DNA of 64,000 nucleotides. Origin: WHSW01 sp963705955. Its GTDB lineage: Bacteria > Actinomycetota > Thermoleophilia > Solirubrobacterales > 70-9. Below are positions 16,718 through 23,614 of the stretch, in pieces. A program made the position numbers and the translations under genes. The first letter of the stretch is position 1; the number at the start of each line of letters is the position of its first letter. The notes under the pieces were generated by a model. The model saw nothing but the letters and a program-made list of their open reading frames with translations, searched no databases and was not told where the DNA came from. The DNA lies in contig CAVPLH010000003.1 of NCBI GenBank assembly GCA_963705955.1, forward strand, positions 62,001-126,000, in the 5' to 3' direction.

Positions 16718-16966
16718 ATGCTCCAGACGAGCAACACGACGACCGAATTGACCCGCGACGACATCGTCATCGAGTGGGCGGATGGCTTCCATGTCGGCCG
16801 AGTCCCTCGGGTAGGCGCCGACCCGCAGTCGCCCGCGTGGGAGTTCCGCTTCCGCCGCGAGGAGGACGCCGGCGTCATGCGCGAGTGGGAGGTCCGGTTC
16901 GAGGACGACGCCGAGTGGGTGGCCTTCTTCGAGCATCCGACGTGGGTGGCAGTCGACGGCGACTAG
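16718..16966 (+). CDS. small acidic hypothetical protein
   Basis: This gene encodes an 82-residue soluble protein with many Trp and acidic residues (IVIEWADGFHVGRV, AWEFRFRREED, EWVAFFEHPTW). The alternating pattern suggests a small beta-sheet domain. AAAGGAGGACAG stands directly before the ATG, one of the strongest Shine-Dalgarno sequences in the window, so the gene is very likely translated. The family is not recognised. It is an isolated gene within the degenerate island. Confidence 0.65.
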   Translation: MLQTSNTTTELTRDDIVIEWADGFHVGRVPRVGADPQSPAWEFRFRREEDAGVMREWEVRFEDDAEWVAFFEHPTWVAVDGD

Positions 16967-17044
16967 GAGGGAGATCCACTCCCCGCCCCCCTGCTCGCCT
17001 TCAGGAGCCAGGTTCCGCCTGGCGAGCTTGAAAATCCAGGGGCC

Positions 17045-17152
17045 ATGGGGTCCGGACGGCCGATAGGAGGCTTCTCCGAGGACGAGCTACGTGAGTACGC
17101 GTGTGTGCACGTCCTCTACGAGATCACGCATTTCGTCCGTGCGGCCCAATAG
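17045..17152 (+). CDS. 35-residue hypothetical peptide
   Basis: The ATG at 17045 opens a short frame reading GFSEDELREYACVHVLYEIT and ending HFVRAAQ, with a well-formed amphipathic helix. Nearby AGGGGCC could serve as a weak Shine-Dalgarno. It may be a small protein or the remaining N-terminus of a longer one. No family is recognised. Confidence 0.35.
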   Translation: MGSGRPIGGFSEDELREYACVHVLYEITHFVRAAQ

Positions 17153-17266
17153 CGGCCCTAGCGTCCGCGCAGAACGCAGGAGAGCCCGCCGAAGCGGGCC
17201 TCGTTACGCGGCTCGCTTCGTCGCAACGGTTCGCTCAGGACGGACGGCTCGCTCTACGACTTAAAG

Positions 17267-17578
17267 GTGTGGTGCTCGAGGAGCCGGGTAGTCGGTAAAC
17301 ATGGGAGTCGAGATCGGCGTCGGTGCCAGGGCAAGAAGCTGCGGTTCAGGCGCAAACCGCGGGTCGAGCTGGATGCCGACGTCAAGAGCGAGGTCAACCC
17401 TGAACTCGCCCGCGCGACGGAGAGGATCGAGGGCGAGGCACACTCACACACCGTGCGGGAGAATCTCCCCGACGAGGTCGAGCCCGGCGTCACCTACCGC
17501 GACGTACGCGTCGGCTGGCTCGCCAAACTCAAGCGTGTCCGACCGCGGCGGGCCCCTGACTCGGGCGAGGAACGCTAA
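17267..17578 (+). CDS. charged hypothetical protein
   Basis: The frame gives 103 residues. The part from about residue 25 on (ELDADVKSEVNPELARATER, then VTYRDVRVGWLAKLKRVR) has strong GC3 bias and sensible composition, so it is likely coding. The N-terminal 25 residues from GTG 17267 look arbitrary, and a better start might be the ATG at 17301 in another frame (MGVEIGVGAR) if one base is in error. No family is recognised. Confidence 0.4.
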   Translation: MWCSRSRVVGKHGSRDRRRCQGKKLRFRRKPRVELDADVKSEVNPELARATERIEGEAHSHTVRENLPDEVEPGVTYRDVRVGWLAKLKRVRPRRAPDSGEER

Positions 17579-17992
17579 GCGACGAATTCGGAATCGAGGC
17601 CGACGCCGGAGGGCAATGCGTTCGGTTCTGGTCGGTAACGAGACGGGCCGCCAGGGGTACACGCACGCACAGGGGAGCTCGGAGATCGAGTTCGCCGTCA
17701 ACCTCGGCGCCGCGGCGATCGGGGGTGTGGACGTCGTCGGCACGCCCGGGGCCGATTCGATCGTCGCTTTCCGCGACGCCCCGAACCACCGGTTCAGCGC
17801 GCCACGGTCCTGGTGCCCAACCGATCAGGGCTGGCGGTCGCGGCCCCGTCCGGTAAGCGGAGCTTGAGCGGGTAGCCCAGGAGTGTCATCGATATGGGGA
17901 AGGCAATGGCAGATCCAGTACAGACCGGCAGCGACGTCTCCGCGGGCACAGCCGCGAACGTCTGACCGGTCCCGATTGCGCGACCTCGGCGG
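17579..17992 (+). other. degenerate stretch with a zinc-ribbon gene remnant
   Basis: No convincing intact gene is seen. At 17906-17965 a 19-codon frame reads MADPVQTGSDVSAGTAANV; the first part matches the start of small zinc-ribbon proteins in which DVSAGT is followed by an aromatic residue and CxxC. Here the Cys pairs are gone, as if an internal deletion had joined the start to unrelated sequence. A second partial frame from 17616 (VLVGNETGRQGYTHAQ) is not identifiable. Confidence 0.4.
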
Positions 17993-19069
17993 ATGGACAA
18001 TCGACAGATCGCCGACCGGCTCGATGCCTTCGCGGCGTTGCTCGAGCTCGCCGACGCGAACCCCTACACGAGGCGCGCCTACCATCGCGCCGCCGAGACG
18101 GTTCGCGCTGCCGGAATGCCGGTCGCCGATCTGGTGGGGTCGGGACGGGTACGCAGGCTTCGTGGAATCGGCCCGGGTATCGAGGCGCGGCTGCGCGAGC
18201 TGGTCGAGACCGGGGACATCGCCGAGCTGGCGGAGCTCGAGGGCGCGCTCGCACCGGAGCTGATTGGCTTCGGCCGCTACCTCGGGCTGAGCGCAAGGCG
18301 CTCGATGGAGATCGCGACGTCGCTCGGGATCCGGACGCCGGAGGAGCTTCGCGAGGCAGCCATCGCGGGACGCCTGCGGGCGGTACCGGGGATCGGTCCG
18401 AAAACGGAGACGCGGATCCTGGATGCGATCGCCCGCGAGGGTCAGGGGGCGCCCCAACCCGGGCTCCTGCTCAACCGGGCGCGGGAACTGGTCGAAGGCG
18501 CTGCGGCCGCTCTGGACGGCGTCGTGGCCGGCGACGTTCGGCGCTGGCGCGATATATGCGAGCAACTCGCGGTCGTGTCCGCGGCACGCGCTTCAGAGCC
18601 CGTGCTCTCGCGGTTCGGCGAACTGCCGCAGGTGGTCGCCGTGGTCGAACGGCACGAGCGGCGCGCGGTGGGGGTGACGATCGATGGCGTCCCGATCGGG
18701 TTCGTTGCCGCCGAACCGGAGGTCTTTGGCACAGAGCTGATCCGGGCAACGGGATCCGAAGCCTACGTCGCGGCTCTCGAGCCTCTGCCGCAGGCGCCGG
18801 ACGAGGAGGCCGTCTATCGCGAGCTCGGGCTGGCGTGGTGTCCGCCGGAGCTGCGCCATCAAGCCGTTCGTACCGGGCAGCGCCTTGAGCTTGGAACCGG
18901 CGCAAGTCACTCGCCTGTTCCTCGACGCCACGTTGGCAAGAACCGCGCGCATCCCCCGCCTACTCAAGCATCGTTTTACCTTCACTCTCACGTCATCCGA
19001 ACGCCCGCCGTCCACCAACACAGTTATGAGCGGGCGCACCGATGTGGTCAAGGACGCAACCCGTCGTGA
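17993..19069 (+). CDS. truncated PolX-type DNA polymerase, PHP domain missing
   Basis: The first 290 residues are the polymerase beta-like half of bacterial PolX. They include the N-terminal helical domain (YTRRAYHRAAETVRAAG), two helix-hairpin-helix motifs (LRGIGPGIEARLRELVETG and VPGIGPKTETRILDAI) and a thumb-like end (YRELGLAWCPPELR). Bacterial PolX continues with a PHP phosphoesterase domain of about 240 residues after PPELR. Here the sense stops near 18855 and about 70 unrelated residues follow before the stop. The palm acidic residues are not obvious. It is best seen as a deletion-truncated gene in base-excision-repair polymerase lineage, probably inactive. Confidence 0.7.
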   Translation: MDNRQIADRLDAFAALLELADANPYTRRAYHRAAETVRAAGMPVADLVGSGRVRRLRGIGPGIEARLRELVETGDIAELAELEGALAPELIGFGRYLGLSARRSMEIATSLGIRTPEELREAAIAGRLRAVPGIGPKTETRILDAIAREGQGAPQPGLLLNRARELVEGAAAALDGVVAGDVRRWRDICEQLAVVSAARASEPVLSRFGELPQVVAVVERHERRAVGVTIDGVPIGFVAAEPEVFGTELIRATGSEAYVAALEPLPQAPDEEAVYRELGLAWCPPELRHQAVRTGQRLELGTGASHSPVPRRHVGKNRAHPPPTQASFYLHSHVIRTPAVHQHSYERAHRCGQGRNPS

Positions 19070-20078
19070 TCGGCCCGCCGCTGGTCGGCGCTCGCTGGGT
19101 TGTGGGTGGAGGTTGCTGTTTCCCGGCCTCTTAGCACCGAACCGCGACGCTGCCGGCGAACGGGACCTTCCATGGCCCCGAGCGGTTCGCGCATCGATTT
19201 CGGCGACAGCTCCGGCGAGCGAGAACACCGCTGTTCGCGGAGCTCGGCGTCTGGCGAGCATCGGCAACGGCGAGCCACGACGTGGCGATCGGCGAGCTGC
19301 TGCTCCTCGAGTACGCCGAATCAGCACGGACGTCGACAGGCAGCGACGGCGAGCCGCGACCGGCTACTTCGCGCTCTCCGCCAATTCCACCGGCACGGCA
19401 ACGTGGCACCGGCGCGAAGCCCTCGCTACTCGGCTGGTCGGGCGCGCGAGCTGGCCTATGGATCCGCTCTCCGTCGCGGCTGAATTCGACCTCGGATCTG
19501 AGCTGCCCACCGAGGTTGCGACTGGCGATGAAACCCAGCTGGTCAGCGAGTTGAACGATTGGAGGCGGAGAACGTCGTCGACGCGCGGGGAGCTCCAGAC
19601 CCAGCGGGGGAACACCCGCTACGTCGGCCGCAGCGCCGACCGCGACCAGTACACGACATTTCGGGAGGCGATCGGTCGGCCGGCGCTCGCGGGAATGTCG
19701 ACGAGCCGGACTTCATCGACGGCACGCGGCAAGACACGACTCGACAACCCTCGGGGACGACAACGGTTGCCGGCCCTTCGCACTCGGCTCAACGCAACCG
19801 GCCAGAACCCGCCTCGGAACGAGCGCCACGACCAGCACCGGCAGCTCCAAGCGTGTTGGTCGGCCTCCTTGCCGCGCGCTCGCCTTCGGGCTCTCGATCG
19901 CGGTTTTCGGCGTGCTGATCGCATTGCTGGCGATCGTTGCCATCGCCGGGGCCTACGGGCTCAAGGCCGCGACGCCCGGACGCCCGATCGACCGCTCGAG
20001 TGCAACCCGACCCGTGCAGGACGCCGCGCCAGCCTCGTCAGAGGTAGTGCCGCCTCAAATAGACCCGAAAAGCTGACG

Positions 20079-20207
20079 GTGGAGCAGCGACCGTTTGTCG
20101 TCGTGACAGGAGCGTCGAGTGGAATCGGCCTCGAGCTCGCAAACGCTCGACCAGGCGGGGTCCACCCGTCGACAACGCCGAGGACGGCAAGCTCGCGGTC
20201 GGGGTGA
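20079..20207 (+). pseudogene. short-chain dehydrogenase remnant
   Basis: From GTG 20079 the frame reads EQRPFVVVTGASSGIGLELAN, the Rossmann TGxxxGIG motif of a short-chain dehydrogenase. The rest of the domain, including the YxxxK catalytic pair, is absent. A later stretch in another frame (DGKLAVGVKSRVHGR) resembles the very end of such proteins, which fits an internal deletion of most of the gene. Confidence 0.6.
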
Positions 20208-20249
20208 AGAGCCGGGTACACGGGCGCCCACCGGGCCAAAGGAGGACCG

Positions 20250-20330
20250 ATGCTGTGGCTGAACCTGGGGATCATCTTGCTGATCATCACCAGCGCCGGG
20301 ATGTCCACGGCGAGACGATCGGACGGGTGA
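20250..20330 (+). CDS. 26-residue hydrophobic peptide
   Basis: AAAGGAGGACCG stands right before the ATG, and the frame reads MLWLNLGIILLIITSAGM then a short basic tail. The start looks like that of small membrane proteins of the DUF5670 (Lmo0937) type, which are about 50 residues long with two helices, so this may be a truncated version. Alternatively it is a genuine membrane micropeptide. Confidence 0.3.
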   Translation: MLWLNLGIILLIITSAGMSTARRSDG

Positions 20331-20803
20331 TCGCCCGCCGGAGACCGATGCTCGTAACGACCAGGGTGAGCTGGACGCATCCGCGTCGACGTCCCGGCAC
20401 GCTCGGGCGACCGGGGGCTCCAGCGCCAGGTCGACCGGCTCCGCGCGAGCTGACGGGAGGCTGATCGCTGGGAGCATTTGCGCCGACCCGCGGCGAGAAT
20501 GTGGCGCGTGGGGCGGGAATGTCTCCGACCCATTCGACCCCTCGACCCGGGCGCTCGGAATCGGCCGATTAGCAGCGGTTTCCGTAACCGACGGGATCGC
20601 CGATTTCCGACCGGACGGAGACTAAAGAACCAACTCTTCAGGGTCGATCGCTCGATCCTGTCGTCACGCGGTATCGCTCGGCACCGGCAATGCGCAGTTG
20701 ATGCGCCAGTCGAGCGGCGGCCGAGGCCGCGATCGGCTCGCGCGACCTCGATCCTCGCGGTCACCGCCCGTCCGAGCCATCGACGGTCTCATCGCGAGCA
20801 CCT

Positions 20804-20843
20804 CGCGAGATACTGCGCGGGCAATGTCGCAGGAGAACGTCGA
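20804..20843 (+). repeat. SnoaL 5' block, copy 1
   Basis: This 40-bp block holds a GATACT -10-like element (20809-20814), the ATG and the codons for MSQENVE. It matches 39 of 40 bases of the inverted copy at 21715-21754 and about 34 of 40 of the copy at 22176-22215. The conservation includes non-coding bases, so the shared part is promoter plus start. Confidence 0.8.
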
Positions 20844-21306
20844 AATCGCGGCGCGTTGGTATGAGGTGGCTACGAGCAAGGCGGAGCTGTTGGCCGCGAT
20901 GCCCAGAACGATGGAGTTCTGCCATCCGGAGGTTGAGTGGAGCGCCCCCGAAGACGGGACGACTTACCGCGGCCGCGACGGAGTCAGGCAGCGGCTCGAG
21001 GAGTGGCTCGAGAGCTTCGACGACTACAGGTTCGAAGTCCAGCGGATCGTCGACTGCGGCGGCGACGACGTACTCGTTGTCGGGCGCGAGGTGGGCACGG
21101 GTGCGATCAGCGGCGGCGCGGTCCACGCGGTCGACTACGAACTCCTCACGATCCGCAACGGGTTGATCGTGCGCATTCGCGAGTTCTACGACGGGGCACT
21201 GCCTCGAAGCCGCCGGGCTTCACGATTAGCGGCGACTCGTTCCGCTTATCCGGGCGAGCTGCGAAAGGCCTTCCGGCTGGCGGCGTGCGTGGCGCTGCCG
21301 CACTGA
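20824..21306 (+). CDS. SnoaL-like (NTF2-fold) protein 1
   Basis: This 160-residue frame begins MSQENVEIAARWYEVA and continues with FCHPEVEWSAPEDGTTYRG, EEWLESFDDYRFEVQRIVD and IRNGLIVRIREFYD, the layout of single-domain SnoaL-like proteins that form cone-shaped dimers. After EFYDGAL the frame departs from the family. One base further, CTC GAA GCC GCC GGG CTT then CAC GAT TAG gives the usual LEAAGL ending with a stop at 21229. An extra base near 21202 therefore seems to have extended the C-terminus by 26 unrelated residues. Substrate unknown. The start follows the conserved GATACT block without a Shine-Dalgarno. Confidence 0.75.
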   Translation: MSQENVEIAARWYEVATSKAELLAAMPRTMEFCHPEVEWSAPEDGTTYRGRDGVRQRLEEWLESFDDYRFEVQRIVDCGGDDVLVVGREVGTGAISGGAVHAVDYELLTIRNGLIVRIREFYDGALPRSRRASRLAATRSAYPGELRKAFRLAACVALPH

Positions 21307-21317
21307 GCCGGATCGCT

Positions 21318-21734
21318 TTACGCCCGACGCTCGCGCGATAGCCCGGCGGCTTCGAGGGCTGCGGCGGGGTTGAGGAAGAGGCTCATGGATGCGATCTCGC
21401 CGCGCCGCAACTCGTAGATCGTCGCGTAGTGCGTCGAGATCTCGACCCCGCTTCCCTTGCCACGACCCCGCTGGGTGGCATCGACCATGACGCGGTCGTC
21501 GTCGAGATCGCGGACCTCGTGAACGACCTCATCCCACGTCTCCCAGGCCGCCATCCACTCACCGATGATCTCGGCCAGCGCCTCGCGCCCTCGCCCGTTC
21601 CTGGCGTCAGGACGACCGCTCCGGCTCGTGTCCGTAACGACATCGGAGGAGAAGAACGCCAGCGCTGCCTGAGCGTCCCCCGCGTGAAACGACTCGAGCA
21701 TCCGGCGGACGATCTCGACGTTCTCCTGCGACAT
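21318..21734 (-). CDS. SnoaL-like (NTF2-fold) protein 2
   Basis: This gene encodes a 138-residue protein that begins MSQENVEIVRRMLESFHAG and has the typical ALAFFSSDVVTDTS, EIIGEWMAAWETWDEVVHEV and IYELRRGEIASMSLF strands, ending LEAAGLSRERRA. It is complete, unlike its convergent neighbour at 20824. The start at 21734 is set by homology of the 40-bp block around it. NTF2-fold proteins of this kind include isomerases, hydrolases and non-catalytic binders; no catalytic residues can be assigned. Confidence 0.85.
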   Translation of the reverse strand: MSQENVEIVRRMLESFHAGDAQAALAFFSSDVVTDTSRSGRPDARNGRGREALAEIIGEWMAAWETWDEVVHEVRDLDDDRVMVDATQRGRGKGSGVEISTHYATIYELRRGEIASMSLFLNPAAALEAAGLSRERRA

Positions 21735-21754
21735 CGCCCGCGCAGTATCTCGCG
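21715..21754 (-). repeat. SnoaL 5' block, copy 2
   Basis: Reverse-complement copy of the block at 20804-20843, 39 of 40 bases identical, covering the GATACT element and start of the second SnoaL gene. Confidence 0.8.
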
Positions 21755-21796
21755 ATCTGCGCCGCACGATCCGGCATCGCGCCGCGCACGCCTCGA

Positions 21797-22195
21797 CTAC
21801 CCGCTCACTCCGGCGGCTTCGAGCGCCTCGGCTCGTTCCCGGACGTTCTCGAGACGGATGACCCTGCGCCCCCGGAACGACCAGAGCTGGAAGTAACGAA
21901 ACTCCGTGGAGACGCCACTGGCTGCCCCGACGCCCCGTTGGCGCACCTTCGCGAGCACCATGTCTCCCGCCGCGACGATCTCCTCCGCGTCGATCGTGAT
22001 CTGCCGCCACGGCGCAAGGAAGCCCCGCGTGTACTCGGCCACTGCTGCGGTGCCGACATATGTCCCGGCGTCAGGGAACTCGGGACGCAGTACGAAAGCG
22101 ACCTGCTGATCGAAAAGCTCGGCGCCGGCGCGGAAGTCGCCCTCGCGCCATCGCTCGTAGATCTCCCGGACGGCCTCGACGTTGTCCTCTGACAT
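21797..22195 (-). CDS. SnoaL-like (NTF2-fold) protein 3
   Basis: This gene encodes a 132-residue protein that begins MSEDNVEAVREIYERWREG and contains AGAELFDQQVAFVLRPEFPD, GFLAPWRQITIDAEEIVA and FRYFQLWSFRGRRVIRLE, ending LEAAGVSG. It is a third paralogue, more diverged than the other two, transcribed in the same direction as protein 2. Length and layout are typical of the family. Three copies within 1.4 kb suggest local duplication. Confidence 0.85.
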   Translation of the reverse strand: MSEDNVEAVREIYERWREGDFRAGAELFDQQVAFVLRPEFPDAGTYVGTAAVAEYTRGFLAPWRQITIDAEEIVAAGDMVLAKVRQRGVGAASGVSTEFRYFQLWSFRGRRVIRLENVRERAEALEAAGVSG

Positions 22196-22215
22196 CGCCG
22201 TCGCAGTATCCCGCG
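22176..22215 (-). repeat. SnoaL 5' block, copy 3
   Basis: Third, more diverged copy (about 34 of 40 bases) of the promoter/start block, on the minus strand at the start of SnoaL protein 3. Confidence 0.7.
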
Positions 22216-22306
22216 CCGCAAGCCGATGCTCGCCTTTGATCGAGGCCTCGGAGACAGCGCAGCCGCGGCGTGGACGATTCTCCGCAATCGCTGACGCCGC
22301 CCGTGC

Positions 22307-22756
22307 TCACCCCGGGTCGCTGATCCGCCACTCGCCGTGCTCGTCGACGAGCAACACGGTGCGGGGCTGGGCCGCCGCCTTCGAGAGCCGGTAGCGGGCC
22401 TCGACCCGGGCGCGGTCGCCGCTCACGCTGACATAGCTGACCGCCACCTGCGAGCCCTCGAAGACGCTCACGAGTGCGTCGAGGATCCGCTCGCACTTCG
22501 GCAGCCGATCGGTCTGCAGGCGCTGCGCCGTCTGCACGCGCAGCCCGCGGCGGGCGTCGTCGGTGAGCATCGCGCAGAAGGTCGCCGAATCGCCGGCCGA
22601 CGCGGCGCCGAAGAACGTCTCGACGGCCGCGCGGACCTCGTCCTCGGTCGAGGGTGGATCGGAGAACGGCCCCGTGTCGGTGATCGCCAGCACGGCCACC
22701 AGTGCCCCGAGGACGAGCAGCGCGGCGGCGACTCGCCGGCGGACCACATCGCTCAT
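22307..22756 (-). CDS. membrane-anchored hypothetical protein, NTF2-like
   Basis: This gene encodes a 149-residue protein with one N-terminal membrane segment (RRVAAALLVLGALVAVLAI) followed by an extracellular domain. Within it, DEVRAAVETFFGAASAGDSATFCAML and later ARVEARYRLSKA and EWRISDPG resemble lumazine-binding or DUF4878-type NTF2-like domains seen on secreted actinobacterial proteins. Two Cys (CAML, KCERI) could form a disulfide. The start ATG at 22756 follows TACGGT by seven bases. Confidence 0.75.
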   Translation of the reverse strand: MSDVVRRRVAAALLVLGALVAVLAITDTGPFSDPPSTEDEVRAAVETFFGAASAGDSATFCAMLTDDARRGLRVQTAQRLQTDRLPKCERILDALVSVFEGSQVAVSYVSVSGDRARVEARYRLSKAAAQPRTVLLVDEHGEWRISDPG

Positions 22757-22763
22757 GCCACGG

Positions 22764-22769
22764 ACCGTA
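22764..22769 (-). promoter_or_regulatory. putative leaderless -10 (TACGGT, minus strand)
   Basis: On the minus strand TACGGT ends seven bases before the ATG at 22756. Confidence 0.4.
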
Positions 22770-22810
22770 ACGGCCTCGCCGCCGCCTTTCGCCGCTGAGC
22801 TTTCGCGCCG

Positions 22811-23569
22811 ATGCTGAGGATCGGACACAAGGGCGCCGACGCGATCCATCCCGGCAACTCGCTGCAGAGCTTCGCCGCCGCGGTCGATGCGGGGGTCGAC
22901 GTGATCGAGCTCGACGTCCTGCGCCCGCGCGCCGACTTCCCCGACGGCGCCGACTGGCGTCGCGCCGCCGCCGGCCCGGCGGCGGGCAACGGACCGCTGT
23001 TGATCGCCCACGACTGGGCCGATGCCCGCCGCCGCGAGCCGCTGACGCTCGCCGAGGCGCTCGAGGCGTTCACCGTCCCGCCGCTCGACTCGGTGCGCTT
23101 CAACCTCGACCTCAAGGTCGCCGGGCGCGAGGACGAGATCGTCGGTGCGCTGGGCGAGCTCGGCCTCACGCAGCGCGCCATGGCGTCGACGATGGAGGTC
23201 GCCAGCGTCGCCTACCTTCGCGACACCGCGCCCGAGCTCGAGCGCGGCCTGACCCTGCCCCGCGTCACCCGCGACTGGTCGGCGAGCCCCTGGCTTCGCC
23301 CCGTCTATCTGGCCGGCTCGGCCTCGCTCCGCGCCCGCCTGCCGGCGATCGTCCGCCGCCGCACCGTCGAGCTCGGCGCCTGGGCGGCGTGGGTCTACCA
23401 CCCGCTGATCACCGACCGGCTCGTCGCGGCCGCGCACTCGGCCGGCGTCGCGGTGATCGCCTGGACGGTCGACGAGCCGGCTCGCATGGATCGCCTCGCG
23501 GCGATCGGCGTCGACGGCATCTGCACCAACGATCCGCGGCTCCTGGCGCCGCCGGTCACCGCGTCCTGA
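22811..23569 (+). CDS. glycerophosphodiester phosphodiesterase
   Basis: This 252-residue TIM-barrel enzyme should cleave glycerophosphodiesters to glycerol-3-phosphate and an alcohol. It shows the N-terminal RIGHKGA and PGNSLQSFAAAVDAGVDVIE (catalytic Glu-x-Asp), a His in LLIAHDW, the strand VRFNLDLKV and the C-terminal AVIAWTVDEPARMDRLAAIG followed by GICTNDP. No signal peptide is present, so it acts in the cytoplasm. It is divergent from the NTF2-like gene and is followed by an efflux pump with its own promoter. Confidence 0.92.
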   Translation: MLRIGHKGADAIHPGNSLQSFAAAVDAGVDVIELDVLRPRADFPDGADWRRAAAGPAAGNGPLLIAHDWADARRREPLTLAEALEAFTVPPLDSVRFNLDLKVAGREDEIVGALGELGLTQRAMASTMEVASVAYLRDTAPELERGLTLPRVTRDWSASPWLRPVYLAGSASLRARLPAIVRRRTVELGAWAAWVYHPLITDRLVAAAHSAGVAVIAWTVDEPARMDRLAAIGVDGICTNDPRLLAPPVTAS

Positions 23570-23600
23570 CCGTTCGACGCGCGCGATTCCCCGCCGTGGC

Positions 23601-23606
23601 TAGTGT
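23601..23606 (+). promoter_or_regulatory. putative leaderless -10 (TAGTGT)
   Basis: TAGTGT ends eight bases before the ATG at 23615, which argues for that start over the in-frame GTG at 23603. Confidence 0.45.
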
Positions 23607-23614
23607 GCGCCGCG

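Larger units (their letters stand above)
19070..20823. other. 1.7-kb degenerate, mostly non-coding stretch
   Basis: Long open frames here lack consistent codon bias and switch strand and frame, so they are not taken as genes. Recognisable pieces are a short-chain dehydrogenase start (20079-20207), a single membrane segment at about 19890-19960 (LSIAVFGVLIALLAIVAIAG) and a 26-residue hydrophobic peptide with a Shine-Dalgarno (20250-20330). The pattern is that of several genes collapsed by internal deletions. Confidence 0.5.

Noticed and set aside
18885..20207. 440-codon plus-strand frame
   Set aside because: No consistent codon bias or domain; it merely joins the PolX tail to the dehydrogenase remnant.
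23603..23614. GTG 23603 as start of the MFS gene
   Set aside because: It overlaps the putative -10 TAGTGT, and ATG 23615 gives the normal N-terminus.
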